A stretch of DNA of 17,649 nucleotides, from contig NZ_AJZM02000096.1 of the NCBI RefSeq assembly GCF_000272405.2, forward strand, positions 1-17,649, written 5' to 3'. Shown one piece after another: positions 1 to 8,801 of this stretch. A program made the translations under genes and the position numbers. Position 1 is the first letter of the stretch. The number at the start of each line of letters is the position of its first letter. The notes under the pieces are model-generated. The model had not been told where the DNA came from. It did not search any database and saw only the letters and a program-made list of their open reading frames with translations. Source of the DNA: Vibrio tasmaniensis 1F-187 (GTDB lineage Bacteria; Pseudomonadota; Gammaproteobacteria; Enterobacterales; Vibrionaceae).

Positions 1-126
1 CAGTCTTACTGGAGCAGATCAATTTTATACTCGGCAACAGAAGCTAGCCTACGATTAAACGTAGATCACGCAATTGCCATCATGAAAGAGTTAGAAGCTA
101 ATGAAGACACAGAGAGTATTCAATAG
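1..126 (+). CDS. C-terminal fragment of an unidentified protein
   Basis: The window opens inside an open frame that reads 41 codons in frame 1 and stops at TAG (124-126). The visible residues are polar and helical, with a likely C-terminal helix around the segment DHAIAIMKELEA followed by an acidic tail. The next gene starts 26 bases before this stop, so the two are very probably co-translated. The fragment is too short to assign. A C-terminal helix followed by an overlapping small helical protein gene is what one sees in some operons of paired or triple tyrosine recombinases of genomic islands, but no catalytic motif is visible here, so that reading is only a guess. That it is a real coding end is moderately sure from the overlap and continuous frame. 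Confidence 0.55.
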   Translation, partial: QSYWSRSILYSATEASLRLNVDHAIAIMKELEANEDTESIQ

Positions 127-463
127 ACTAGTATCAAATGACTTCGCTAATGCATCGCCTGAAGATGTTAAAACAGTTGCGTTGGCTGTTTGGCATGAGT
201 CTTTCGTACCGACTGTAGAACACTTGAGGAAAGAAGCTTTGAAACGTGCTGGTTACTTGGTTGATAAGCTAATGCGGTTTAATTGTGTTCCTACTGCTGT
301 AAAGCAGCAGCTGTGTAATCTACGTGACCAATTATTACAATTCGCTGAAGCAGTAACATCAAAATGTGAAAAACTAGCCAAACAATGGGGTTTAACCAGC
401 GATCTTAAACGCGAAGTTAGTTCTTTGCTTGAATTCCAAACTAGGCACTACCAACACGCATAA
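101..463 (+). CDS. Hypothetical 120-residue helical protein
   Basis: I do not recognise this family. The protein is 120 residues, soluble, with no signal peptide or membrane segment. It looks almost wholly alpha-helical: residues about 35-60 and 65-112 carry regular spacing of Leu, Val and Ala among many Lys, Glu and Gln, compatible with a short coiled coil. The ATG lies inside the end of the preceding gene (26-base overlap), and a weak purine stretch (AAAGAG) precedes it, so translation is probably coupled to the upstream gene. Size, helical character and coupled position resemble the small accessory proteins that follow recombinase genes in some mobile elements (for example TnpC of Tn554-type operons); this is inference from layout, not sequence identity. 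No transcription terminator is obvious directly downstream. Confidence 0.6.
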   Translation: MKTQRVFNRLVSNDFANASPEDVKTVALAVWHESFVPTVEHLRKEALKRAGYLVDKLMRFNCVPTAVKQQLCNLRDQLLQFAEAVTSKCEKLAKQWGLTSDLKREVSSLLEFQTRHYQHA

Positions 464-796
464 ACTCAGATTCAAATGAAGAGGGATTATTTATCAGTTC
501 TATAAGTCAAAGCTTCCGAAAACTTCGACAAGGTAACGGTAGCTTTGCTTACTAGCTAAACTGATTACTTTCTTTTTTTGATGTTAATCTATAAATCATA
601 CTTTCAAAGCTCATTTCAATTGAAGCGGCTTTCACTACGACACTCCATTTTAGCTCTAAACAGTGCTATTCATTAGCCATTAAACGAGTTTTCTATCATA
701 ACCTCTTCAACAAACAACGAAGCTCTAACTATCCATTTCTAGACATATTTTGCTTGCTAGTTAAATCTGACTAAGAGTTATGGCGTTTTTAAATAC
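464..796. other. Gene-free AT-rich stretch
   Basis: No supported gene lies between the stop of the 120-residue protein and the terminator of the converging SIR2 unit. The stretch is AT-rich with several homopolymer T runs. Weak inverted matches occur (AAAGCT near 509 against AGCTTT near 541), but the loop is long and I would not call it a terminator. No tRNA, recognised repeat or attachment core is visible. Confidence 0.5.
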
Positions 797-822
797 AAAA
801 AAACCAGCTCATGGCCGGTCTT
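797..822 (-). terminator. Rho-independent terminator of the SIR2 unit
   Basis: Read on the minus strand, ACCGGC-CATGA-GCTGGT forms a six-pair stem (one G-U) that extends through AAG with part of the following T run, then seven T residues (A run at 797-803 on the plus strand). It sits 24 bases after the stop of the 41-residue gene, which supports that small gene as the true end of the transcription unit. Confidence 0.7.
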
Positions 823-845
823 ATGAATTAGGTACAAGTAATAGC

Positions 846-971
846 TCATTGCGGAGAAAGAGTAATTTTCTTTGCTTTACCAGCTTTAATTGCAGCATTA
901 CAAGCTTGCGACAACTTACGCATAGCTTCAAGCTTACGTTTGTTAGTTACTTCATTTTTTTTTAAACGCAT
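846..971 (-). CDS. 41-residue basic protein overlapping the SIR2-like gene
   Basis: A 41-codon frame starts at ATG (971-969), preceded at good distance by AAGGAA (about eight bases upstream), and ends at TGA (848-846). It overlaps the last 20 bases of the SIR2-like gene in another frame. The product has 12 Lys/Arg and only 2 Glu, with no hydrophobic segment long enough for a membrane helix; residues 7-30 look helical and the end reads KKITLSPQ. The good ribosome binding site, the tight overlap, and a hairpin terminator 24 bases after the stop argue for a real gene. I recognise no family. It could be a nucleic-acid-binding or partner/antitoxin-like peptide for the SIR2-like protein, or an optional C-terminal extension of that protein made by slippage on the A9 run at 955-963. 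Confidence 0.6.
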   Translation of the reverse strand: MRLKKNEVTNKRKLEAMRKLSQACNAAIKAGKAKKITLSPQ

Positions 972-1980
972 AATTTATTCCTTCAGTGCCAAAACTACAC
1001 CATGAATCATATTCTAGTTGATCTGCGTACTTCCTTGCAAGCAAATTATAGAACAATACTAACCTTTCATCTACAGCAGAAGCCGTATAAACAATCACAT
1101 TTTTACTTCTCGAATGTGACAGGATCAAAGCTGCTATGACTCTACCTAAAAGGTTTAACTGCTGTCTAGTAATCGCTCTTTCTGGTTGCTCAAAGAGTGT
1201 TTGATTTTCGATGTTTGACTTTAAGTCAAACTTAATCTCAAAACAATTTTCGTTGAGTTTCATTCCTATTCGGTCTTCGGTATCCTCCAGCCTACCATCA
1301 CTAAAGTCACCTTCTGTCGACGGAGTTAGGTAAACAGTGTACTCGCTCTCCATGATGTTGCATTCTATTTGATAAACAATAAAACCTAAATCAACTTCTG
1401 TTAACTCTATAGGTGGTAAGTTTCGATGATCTAAAAACTTGAATACTTCTGAAACATCACCGATTACCGTAGGATTACTAGTTTCACTATTAGAAACAAT
1501 GTTGTAGTTTACAAATTTAGCTCCAGACGCCAAAGCATTTGCCTCTAATGCAGCTAAAGGAAAACCATTGTTACTAACACCAAGTACTATTAGGAGATCG
1601 TTTACTTCCCACTCAATATTGAAAAGGTCTACACAAGGGACATCTTTGCATTGAACGATACTGTCTGGTTCATTTATACAACCATGAAGATGTACCGCAC
1701 TCCCTCCAGCTTTCTCAATTAAGTCATCAATATTTAAAGTGTAATGTAGAAACTCAACTCCTAGTGATTGACAATATGTTTCGAGATACATACATTCGTA
1801 ATGTGCTCGATTCGGTAAAAATTGCTCATATTTATGCCGAATTTTCTTTACAAGAGCCAATACTTCACAAGGTGAAGCTCCTTGGAATGCTTGGTATTCA
1901 GGTGTATTTTTAATATCTTCATATGCAGGCAGTTCTGAAGGAACAGAAAGCCCAGCACCTGATAAAACAATCACTTTCAT
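952..1980 (-). CDS. SIR2-like NAD-binding protein with uncharacterised C-terminal domain
   Basis: Residues 1-185 have the sirtuin Rossmann-fold signatures in order: GAGLS (8-12) for NAD binding, NIDDL with Asn83 and Asp85, HLHG (97-100) with the presumed catalytic His99, and a GVSNNGFP segment (134-141) followed by A..ASGAKFVNYN, matching the sirtuin G[TS]S and V.IN elements. The four-cysteine zinc module of protein deacetylases is not evident; only Cys101, Cys111 and Cys116 are nearby. This resembles the SIR2-like domains that cleave NAD in phage-defence proteins, which is inference. Residues about 190-342 form a second domain I do not recognise, with a strand-like segment NVIVYTA (294-300). 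No membrane segment. An in-frame TAA four codons upstream fixes the start near 1980, though no clear ribosome binding site is seen. AT-rich codon use (TTA, ATA) fits acquired DNA. The 41-residue gene overlaps its end. Confidence 0.8.
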   Translation of the reverse strand: MKVIVLSGAGLSVPSELPAYEDIKNTPEYQAFQGASPCEVLALVKKIRHKYEQFLPNRAHYECMYLETYCQSLGVEFLHYTLNIDDLIEKAGGSAVHLHGCINEPDSIVQCKDVPCVDLFNIEWEVNDLLIVLGVSNNGFPLAALEANALASGAKFVNYNIVSNSETSNPTVIGDVSEVFKFLDHRNLPPIELTEVDLGFIVYQIECNIMESEYTVYLTPSTEGDFSDGRLEDTEDRIGMKLNENCFEIKFDLKSNIENQTLFEQPERAITRQQLNLLGRVIAALILSHSRSKNVIVYTASAVDERLVLFYNLLARKYADQLEYDSWCSFGTEGINYAFKKK

Positions 1981-3489
<1,509 letters not shown>

Positions 3490-3491
<2 letters not shown>

Positions 3492-3509
3492 ATCTGAGAT
3501 TGCAGATTT
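3490..3509 (+). other. Small hairpin at the trxB stop codon
   Basis: AAATCTG (3490-3496) and CAGATTT (3503-3509) can pair across a six-base loop, beginning within the stop codon. No T run follows, so it is not itself a terminator; it may protect the 3' end of the message or be chance. Confidence 0.3.
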
Positions 3510-3572
3510 GATTATCGGTGCTCTCGCCTCAGTAGATGCAGGGCGTCATCACATTTTGTTGTAAATCCCTAG

Positions 3573-3604
3573 AGCCCAGTGGTATATCCACTGGGCTTTC
3601 TTTT
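3573..3604 (+). terminator. Rho-independent terminator of trxB
   Basis: Perfect ten-pair stem AGCCCAGTGG / CCACTGGGCT (3573-3582, 3588-3597) with loop TATAT, followed by TTCTTTT. It lies 82 bases after the trxB stop and isolates trxB from cydD. Confidence 0.9.
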
Positions 3605-3652
3605 GTATACTAGCCGCCCTCAACAAATAATAATTATCATTAAGCCTTCATA

Positions 3653-5437
3653 ATGGATAAGAAAAAACAACGCAGCTTGAACAAGTGGCTTAAGCAACAG
3701 AGTAAGTTAGCGAAACGCTGGCTTATGATTGCGATTAGCCTTGGCGTACTTTCAAGCGTGTTCTTAATTGCTCAAGCAGCTCTTCTCGCCTCTATTCTTC
3801 ACCAGCTGATCATCGAGAATGTCGATAAATCTGAACTGGTTGGTCATTTCGCAGGCTTGGCATTATCGGTCGTTGGCCGTGCTGGCTGTACATGGGGACG
3901 TGAAATCGCAGGTTATCGCTGTGGTGAACAGATCCGTGTCTACATCAGGCAACTCATCCTAGATAAGTTACGCGAGTTAGGCCCTGCTTATATCAAAGGC
4001 AAACCTGCGGGTACGTGGGCAACGCTGTTGCTAGAACAAGTAGAAGACATGCAAGATTTCTTCTCTCGTTACCTGCCTCAGATGTCTCTGTCGGTAATGA
4101 TTCCATTCATTATTTTGGTTGTGGTGTTCCCAGTAAACTGGGCTGCTGGCCTTATCTTCTTGCTGACTGCGCCACTGGTGCCGATGTTCATGGCACTTGT
4201 GGGTATGAAAGCCGCCGATGCAAACCGTAAAAACTTCAAAGCGCTGCAGCGTCTTTCAGGTCACTTTTACGACCGTTTGCAGTCAATGACGACTATCCGT
4301 CTATTCGACCGCACCAACGCTGAAACAGAAGTACTTAAAGGTGCATCTGAAGTGTTCAGAACGCGTACCATGGATGTGTTGAAAATTGCTTTCTTGTCTT
4401 CTGCAGTGCTTGAGTTCTTCACGTCGATCTCGATCGCGATGACAGCTGTTTACTTTGGTTTCACCTACATCGGTGAGCTTAACTTCGGTCACTACGGTGT
4501 TGGCATTACGCTATTCGCGGGTTTGTTTATCCTTATTTTAGCACCAGAGTTTTACCAACCTCTGCGTGACTTAGGTACTTTCTACCACGCGAAGCAACAA
4601 GCGGTTGGCGCAGCCGAAAGTATTGTCGAGTTCTTAGAAACAGACATCACTAAGGTTAAATCAGGCGACACTCAACTCGATCCGGCTCAAGGCATTAATA
4701 TTGAAGCTACCGACCTAAAAGTGTTAAGCTCTGAAGGCGTTCAATTGGTTGGTCCTATCTCGTTCGCACTGAACACTCGCCAATCGACTGCGTTAGTTGG
4801 CCCAAGTGGTGCGGGTAAAACAAGTTTGATCAATGCCATCCTTGGTTTCATGCCTTATGAAGGAAGCTTGAAAATCAATGGGGTTGAACTGCGTGACTTA
4901 GACTTAGCCTCTTGGCGTAAAACGATTAGTTGGGTTGGTCAAAACCCATTGTTGTTACACGGCAGCATTCGTGACAACGTCACTCTTGGTAAGCACGATA
5001 TCGCTGACCAAACAGTTCAAAACGCACTAGAGCAATCATTTGCTAGCGAGTTCGTTAACGAGCACGGCTTGGATTACATGATTTCTGATCGCTCTGGTGG
5101 CCTGTCTGTTGGTCAATCTCAACGCTTGGCACTAGCTCGCGCAATGATTCAAGACGGTCAGTTCTGGTTGCTAGATGAACCAACAGCCAGCCTAGATACT
5201 CGTAGCGAACAGTTAGTGATGAAAGGCATCAATAGCAACATTGAAAGCCGCACTGCCCTACTTGTGACGCACCAACTCGCTCCTCTTAAATCAGTCGATA
5301 ATATTCTGGTTATGCGCGATGGTGGTCTGGTTGAACAAGGTCATTACTCTCAGCTTTCGACTGCGGGTGGTTTGTTTGAAGAGATGCTGAACGCGAACTT
5401 AGCTCAACAAGATAATAAGGGTAATTTAGATGCGTGA
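3653..5437 (+). CDS. cydD: Heterodimeric ABC transporter subunit CydD
   Basis: With CydC forms the inner-membrane ABC exporter required for assembly of cytochrome bd oxidase and periplasmic cytochromes; the E. coli pair has been reported to move glutathione/cysteine and to interact with haem. The 594 residues compare with 588 in E. coli and align over nearly their full length from memory, including KPAGTWATLLLEQVEDM and LAPEFYQPLRDLGTFYHAKQQAVGAA. Residues about 1-330 are the six-helix transmembrane domain. The nucleotide-binding domain shows Walker A GPSGAGKTS (about 383-391), signature LSVGQSQ (about 484-490, variant of LSGGQ) and Walker B LLDEP (about 506). The start has no strong Shine-Dalgarno. 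A TATACT hexamer at 3606-3611, just after the trxB terminator, is a possible -10. Overlaps cydC by 8 bases. Confidence 0.97.
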   Translation: MDKKKQRSLNKWLKQQSKLAKRWLMIAISLGVLSSVFLIAQAALLASILHQLIIENVDKSELVGHFAGLALSVVGRAGCTWGREIAGYRCGEQIRVYIRQLILDKLRELGPAYIKGKPAGTWATLLLEQVEDMQDFFSRYLPQMSLSVMIPFIILVVVFPVNWAAGLIFLLTAPLVPMFMALVGMKAADANRKNFKALQRLSGHFYDRLQSMTTIRLFDRTNAETEVLKGASEVFRTRTMDVLKIAFLSSAVLEFFTSISIAMTAVYFGFTYIGELNFGHYGVGITLFAGLFILILAPEFYQPLRDLGTFYHAKQQAVGAAESIVEFLETDITKVKSGDTQLDPAQGINIEATDLKVLSSEGVQLVGPISFALNTRQSTALVGPSGAGKTSLINAILGFMPYEGSLKINGVELRDLDLASWRKTISWVGQNPLLLHGSIRDNVTLGKHDIADQTVQNALEQSFASEFVNEHGLDYMISDRSGGLSVGQSQRLALARAMIQDGQFWLLDEPTASLDTRSEQLVMKGINSNIESRTALLVTHQLAPLKSVDNILVMRDGGLVEQGHYSQLSTAGGLFEEMLNANLAQQDNKGNLDA

Positions 5438-7151
5438 TTTACTGCCTTACCTGAAACTCTATAAAAAGCATTGGTTTGGCCTATCGCTAGGCATGCTATT
5501 GGCTTTTGCTACTCTGTCGGCTTCTATCGGCTTGTTAACGCTATCAGGCTGGTTCATTTCAGCTTCTGCGGTTGCAGGCCTTACGATTGCGCGTGAAACC
5601 TTCAACTACATGCTGCCGGGTGGTGGTGTACGTGGTTTGGCAATGAGCCGTACTGCGGGTCGTTGGGGTGAACGTGTTGTCAGCCATAATGCAACATTCA
5701 AATTGTTAACTGATCTGCGTATCTTCTTCTTCAAGAAGCTGGCTCCGCTGATCCCAGGTCGTATCTCAAACCTTCGAGATGCTGACCTTCTCAACCGTTT
5801 GGTTGCTGATGTAGACGCCATGGATCACGTGTACTTACGTTTAGTAAGCCCAGTGACGGTGGGTGTGTTCGGGATTTTCTTCCTGACTCTGTTCTTGATG
5901 TGGTTCGATAGTTCGCTTGGTTTGATCTTGGGTTCTATCCTTCTGATCATGCTGTTGGTTTGGCCAATCTTATTCTACAAGCTGGGCAAGCGTAACGGCG
6001 GTGAACTAACACAGAACAAAGCTGATCTACGTGTGACTACACTCGATTGGATTGAAGGCTACAGCGAACTGACTCTATTCGGTGCAGAAGAACGTTACCG
6101 TAATGCAATTCTAGAAACGCAACACAAGCTGATGGCGAATCAGTTTGTAAACGCCAACCTAACCGGTATGGCTTCAGCAGCGCTAATGCTGTTCAACGGT
6201 TTGACGCTGGTTCTTATGCTTTGGCTTGCGGCTGACGGTGTGGGTGGCAATGCACCAGACCCGTTCATCGCGCTAATGGCGTTCGCTACTATGGCAAGTT
6301 TTGAACTGCTGATGCCTATCGCAGGCGCGTTCCAGCATTTAGGTCAAACTCTGTCTTCTGCTCGTCGCTTGAACGAAGTGATTCTGTCGGAGCCTGAAGT
6401 TCAGTTTGCTGAAGAGAAACTCGACATCAACAAGCCGCTTGATATTACGTTCTCAAACGTGACGTTCAACTACCCTGACTCTGAGCGCAGTGTTCTGAAC
6501 GCTGTTGACCTAACGATCCCTGCCACGCACAAGGTTGCGATTGTGGGTCAAACGGGTTCTGGTAAATCGACTCTGATTCAGCTTCTGACTCGCTACTGGG
6601 ATCCTAAAAAGGGCTATATCTCAATCGCGGGCATTGAACTGACACAATGGAATGAATCACAGCTTCGTGAATCAATCAGTGTGGTAAGCCAGCGTGTCGA
6701 CATCTTGAATGGCAGCCTACGCGACAACTTGTTGATTGCGAAACCAGATGCCAACGATGAGCACCTAACTAACATCCTTAAAGACGTTGGTCTAGAAAAG
6801 CTACTTGAGAATGACGCGCTTGATAGCTGGTTGGGTGACGGTGGTCGTCAACTGTCTGGTGGTGAGAAGCGCCGTATTGGTATTGCACGTGCGATTCTTC
6901 ATGATGCCCCTATCCTGCTTCTCGATGAGCCGACAGAAGGCTTGGATAAGCAGACAGAACACAGCATCATGGCGCTGTTCGAGAAGCACTTCGAAGGCAA
7001 GACGGTTATCTTCATTACGCACCGTTTGATTGGTCTTGAATCCATGGATTCTATCGTTCTGATCGAACAAGGTGACATTGTTGAACATGGCTCTCACGAG
7101 ACACTACTGAATGCACAAGGGCGTTACTTTCAACTTCGTCAGGCAATCTAG
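5430..7151 (+). CDS. cydC: Heterodimeric ABC transporter subunit CydC
   Basis: Second half of the CydDC exporter. The 573 residues match the family length. The N-terminal part (about 1-330) is the exporter membrane domain with hydrophobic helices near 15-45, 135-160, 160-185, 245-270 and 275-300. The ATPase domain has Walker A GQTGSGKST (about 372-380), signature LSGGEKRR (about 475-482) and Walker B LLLDEPTEGLD (about 495-505), all intact, whereas the CydD signature is LSVGQ; such asymmetry is common in heterodimeric exporters. The ATG overlaps the cydD stop by 8 bases (ATGCGTGA) and AAGGG lies 8 bases upstream, so the two subunits are translationally coupled in equal amounts. A strong terminator follows directly. 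Confidence 0.97.
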   Translation: MRDLLPYLKLYKKHWFGLSLGMLLAFATLSASIGLLTLSGWFISASAVAGLTIARETFNYMLPGGGVRGLAMSRTAGRWGERVVSHNATFKLLTDLRIFFFKKLAPLIPGRISNLRDADLLNRLVADVDAMDHVYLRLVSPVTVGVFGIFFLTLFLMWFDSSLGLILGSILLIMLLVWPILFYKLGKRNGGELTQNKADLRVTTLDWIEGYSELTLFGAEERYRNAILETQHKLMANQFVNANLTGMASAALMLFNGLTLVLMLWLAADGVGGNAPDPFIALMAFATMASFELLMPIAGAFQHLGQTLSSARRLNEVILSEPEVQFAEEKLDINKPLDITFSNVTFNYPDSERSVLNAVDLTIPATHKVAIVGQTGSGKSTLIQLLTRYWDPKKGYISIAGIELTQWNESQLRESISVVSQRVDILNGSLRDNLLIAKPDANDEHLTNILKDVGLEKLLENDALDSWLGDGGRQLSGGEKRRIGIARAILHDAPILLLDEPTEGLDKQTEHSIMALFEKHFEGKTVIFITHRLIGLESMDSIVLIEQGDIVEHGSHETLLNAQGRYFQLRQAI

Positions 7152-7180
7152 CTCCTCATAAGTTATAAAGAAAACGATTC

Positions 7181-7209
7181 AAAGCCCGAGTTTATACTCG
7201 GGCTTTTTT
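7181..7209 (+). terminator. Rho-independent terminator after cydC
   Basis: Perfect 11-pair stem AAAGCCCGAGT / ACTCGGGCTTT (7181-7191, 7196-7206) with TTAT loop and a run of six T residues through 7209. Ends the cydDC transcript 30 bases after the stop. The convergent LysR gene ends at 7306; on its strand the stem is followed by mixed bases, so termination there would be weaker. Confidence 0.9.
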
Positions 7210-7305
7210 GTGTCTTTATGTTTTTGTATCTTCACTCTTGAGCAATCTATTAGGCAAGTTTGGTTTTAAGCCTCTTTACTAAATCACTGACTTATCGAAT
7301 TGGTT

Positions 7306-8172
7306 TTAAACAAAGTTCTGTTTGAGCTTCTCTTCCAACGCTTTGACGCACAGTTTGATGGCAATCGGTGTGTTTGAGGCGAATGGATTCAACGCATAAA
7401 CCGTGTTTGTGGGTAGTTGAAAACTTGGTAAGAGATCGACCACTTCATTTGATAGTTGATGAAGATAGAAGTCTGGGATCACACCAATGCCAACGCCAGA
7501 TTTGATCAACGCGAGACAACTATGAAAGGAGTTCGTAGTGCAACTTGCTTGTTGTTGGTAAATAAAGTTTTGATCTGTTTGAGAAGTAAAGTGATGAGAA
7601 ACTTGCTTACCTTGCCATGAGTTAGCAATGTAAGGAATAGATTCAAGCTCACGAGAACGCATGCTTTCAACGCCACACAACACGTCTTTAAACTCGCCCA
7701 AGCGTTTCTGCTTTAGGTTACTGTCACGAGAAGTTCCTACTCGTACTGCGAGATCAATATCGTGTTCCATGAAATCTAAGTGCTGATCATCGCTTATCAG
7801 CTCGGGTTTTAGCTTGGGATATTGCTTCATTAGATCTGCGACAACAGGGGCGACGAGCAAGTCCATAAGAGCATTCGGTGCAGTAATACGAATCCGACCT
7901 TGTGGCTCTTCTAGCTCAGCTTTGGCCATATCCCAAGCCGAGTCAGCAATCACGTTGATGTCTTTGCAGCTTAAATAAAAACGCTCACCCATACTGGTCA
8001 GAGATTGCCTCCGTGTTGTGCGTTTGAGAAGTGAAGCCCCTAACTCTTGTTCCAGAATTTTGAGGTGCTGACTGACGACGGACTTAGACAACTCAAGCTT
8101 TTCAGCCGCAGCTGATACTGAGCCCTGCTCTACGATGTGAGCGAAAATCGACATCTGCTTTAGCTTACTCAT
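7306..8172 (-). CDS. LysR-family transcriptional regulator
   Basis: A 288-residue LysR-type regulator. Residues 1-60 form the winged helix-turn-helix, with the typical GSVSAAAEKLELSKSVVSQHLKILE pattern split over 17-41 and the wing LLKRTTRRQSLTSMGE (about 48-63). Residues about 88-288 are the periplasmic-binding-like effector domain, starting with GRIRITAP (about 92-99); the TRR and SMGERF features place it near the CrgA/AaeR-like branch that commonly controls a divergent neighbour. It is divergent from the SnoaL-like gene with a 142-base intergenic region to the corrected start, so that gene is the first candidate target. The effector cannot be told from sequence. A weak purine stretch (AAGAGAA) precedes the ATG. 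Confidence 0.92.
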   Translation of the reverse strand: MSKLKQMSIFAHIVEQGSVSAAAEKLELSKSVVSQHLKILEQELGASLLKRTTRRQSLTSMGERFYLSCKDINVIADSAWDMAKAELEEPQGRIRITAPNALMDLLVAPVVADLMKQYPKLKPELISDDQHLDFMEHDIDLAVRVGTSRDSNLKQKRLGEFKDVLCGVESMRSRELESIPYIANSWQGKQVSHHFTSQTDQNFIYQQQASCTTNSFHSCLALIKSGVGIGVIPDFYLHQLSNEVVDLLPSFQLPTNTVYALNPFASNTPIAIKLCVKALEEKLKQNFV

Positions 8173-8314
8173 CTTATTGTTCTCTTTTTACATACAGTAT
8201 TTTCTATTATCTCTGTTTTTCAACTTAATTTCCAAGGCTAAACTGAATCCAACTTATCGAGACACCCAAATCAAAGACACAGTGTTTGAAAGAAGACTGT
8301 TATGGAGAAAGACA
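8173..8314. promoter_or_regulatory. Divergent promoter region of the LysR / SnoaL-like pair
   Basis: The 142 bases between the LysR start and the corrected start of the SnoaL-like gene must carry both promoters and probably the LysR-type operator. The first 60 bases are T-rich. I could not pick out a convincing -35/-10 pair or a clear T-N11-A dyad. Confidence 0.4.
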
Positions 8315-8689
8315 ATGTTAGACAACCAAATTTTAGAAGCATGTAAGCAAGGCATTAACGCGTGGCAGAAAGCATTCAACAGCCAAGATGCGAAAGGTTG
8401 TGCAGATCAATATGCTGAAAGCTGTGTAATGGAAGCGCGTCCATTTGGTACTTTTGAAGGTCGTGAAGCGATTCAAGCATTTTGGCAAAACATCATCGAC
8501 CAAGGCTTCAAAGACGTTGATTACACAGACGTTACGTGGGAAGAGCACCCAGAGGGCGGCTACATTTTGACGGCTAGTTGGACAATGAACAAAGCGTTTG
8601 GTGTTGTGCATCGTGAGCACTGGGCACTAGAAGCCGATGGTTGCGCTCGTTTAATCAGCGATGACTTTGAGGTTCAAGGCGAACGCTAG
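8315..8689 (+). CDS. SnoaL/NTF2-like domain protein
   Basis: A 124-residue protein of the NTF2-like superfamily (SnoaL/DUF4440 type), cone-shaped alpha+beta barrels that bind small hydrophobic ligands or act as small enzymes. The family pattern is visible: N-terminal helices with W..AFNSQDAKGCADQYAE, then an F-GTFEGREAIQAFW segment (about residues 46-58), then strands YTDVTWEEHP and GYILTASWTM and a final RLISDDFEV strand. No signal peptide. The frame is open from 8177, but I chose ATG 8315 because GGAG (8304-8307) lies seven bases upstream and the upstream 46 codons give a Phe/Leu-rich non-family extension that would overlap the LysR promoter. Substrate unknown; likely regulated by the divergent LysR protein. 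Confidence 0.85.
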   Translation: MLDNQILEACKQGINAWQKAFNSQDAKGCADQYAESCVMEARPFGTFEGREAIQAFWQNIIDQGFKDVDYTDVTWEEHPEGGYILTASWTMNKAFGVVHREHWALEADGCARLISDDFEVQGER

Positions 8690-8741
8690 AGCTGCTCGCT
8701 TTTAAAAGAACAAGCCGCTTTAAAAAATAATGCGATAACAA

Positions 8742-8798
8742 TAGTTATGTCGCTAAAAAATAGTTATGTCGCTAGAAAATAGTTATGTCGCTAGAAAA
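8742..8798. repeat. Three tandem copies of a 19-bp repeat
   Basis: The unit TAGTTATGTCGCTARAAAA occurs at 8742-8760, 8761-8779 and 8780-8798, head to tail without spacers; only one base differs (A in the first copy, G in the others). The preceding bases GCGATAAC (8732-8739) form an imperfect dyad with GTTATGTCGC of the first copy. The array lies between the SnoaL-like stop and the shared terminator, so it would be in that gene's 3' untranslated region. Confidence 0.9.
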
Positions 8799-8801
8799 AC
8801 A

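Noticed and set aside
780..965. 61-codon plus-strand frame
   Set aside because: It runs antisense through the minus-strand terminator, the 41-residue gene and the A9 run, has no good ribosome binding site and a composition typical of antisense frames.
8177..8314. N-terminal extension of the SnoaL-like protein
   Set aside because: The 46 extra codons are Phe/Leu-rich, precede the family domain, cover the promoter region and lack a ribosome binding site, while ATG 8315 has a good one.
8742..8798. Possible CRISPR array
   Set aside because: The repeats abut with no spacers and no cas genes are present.
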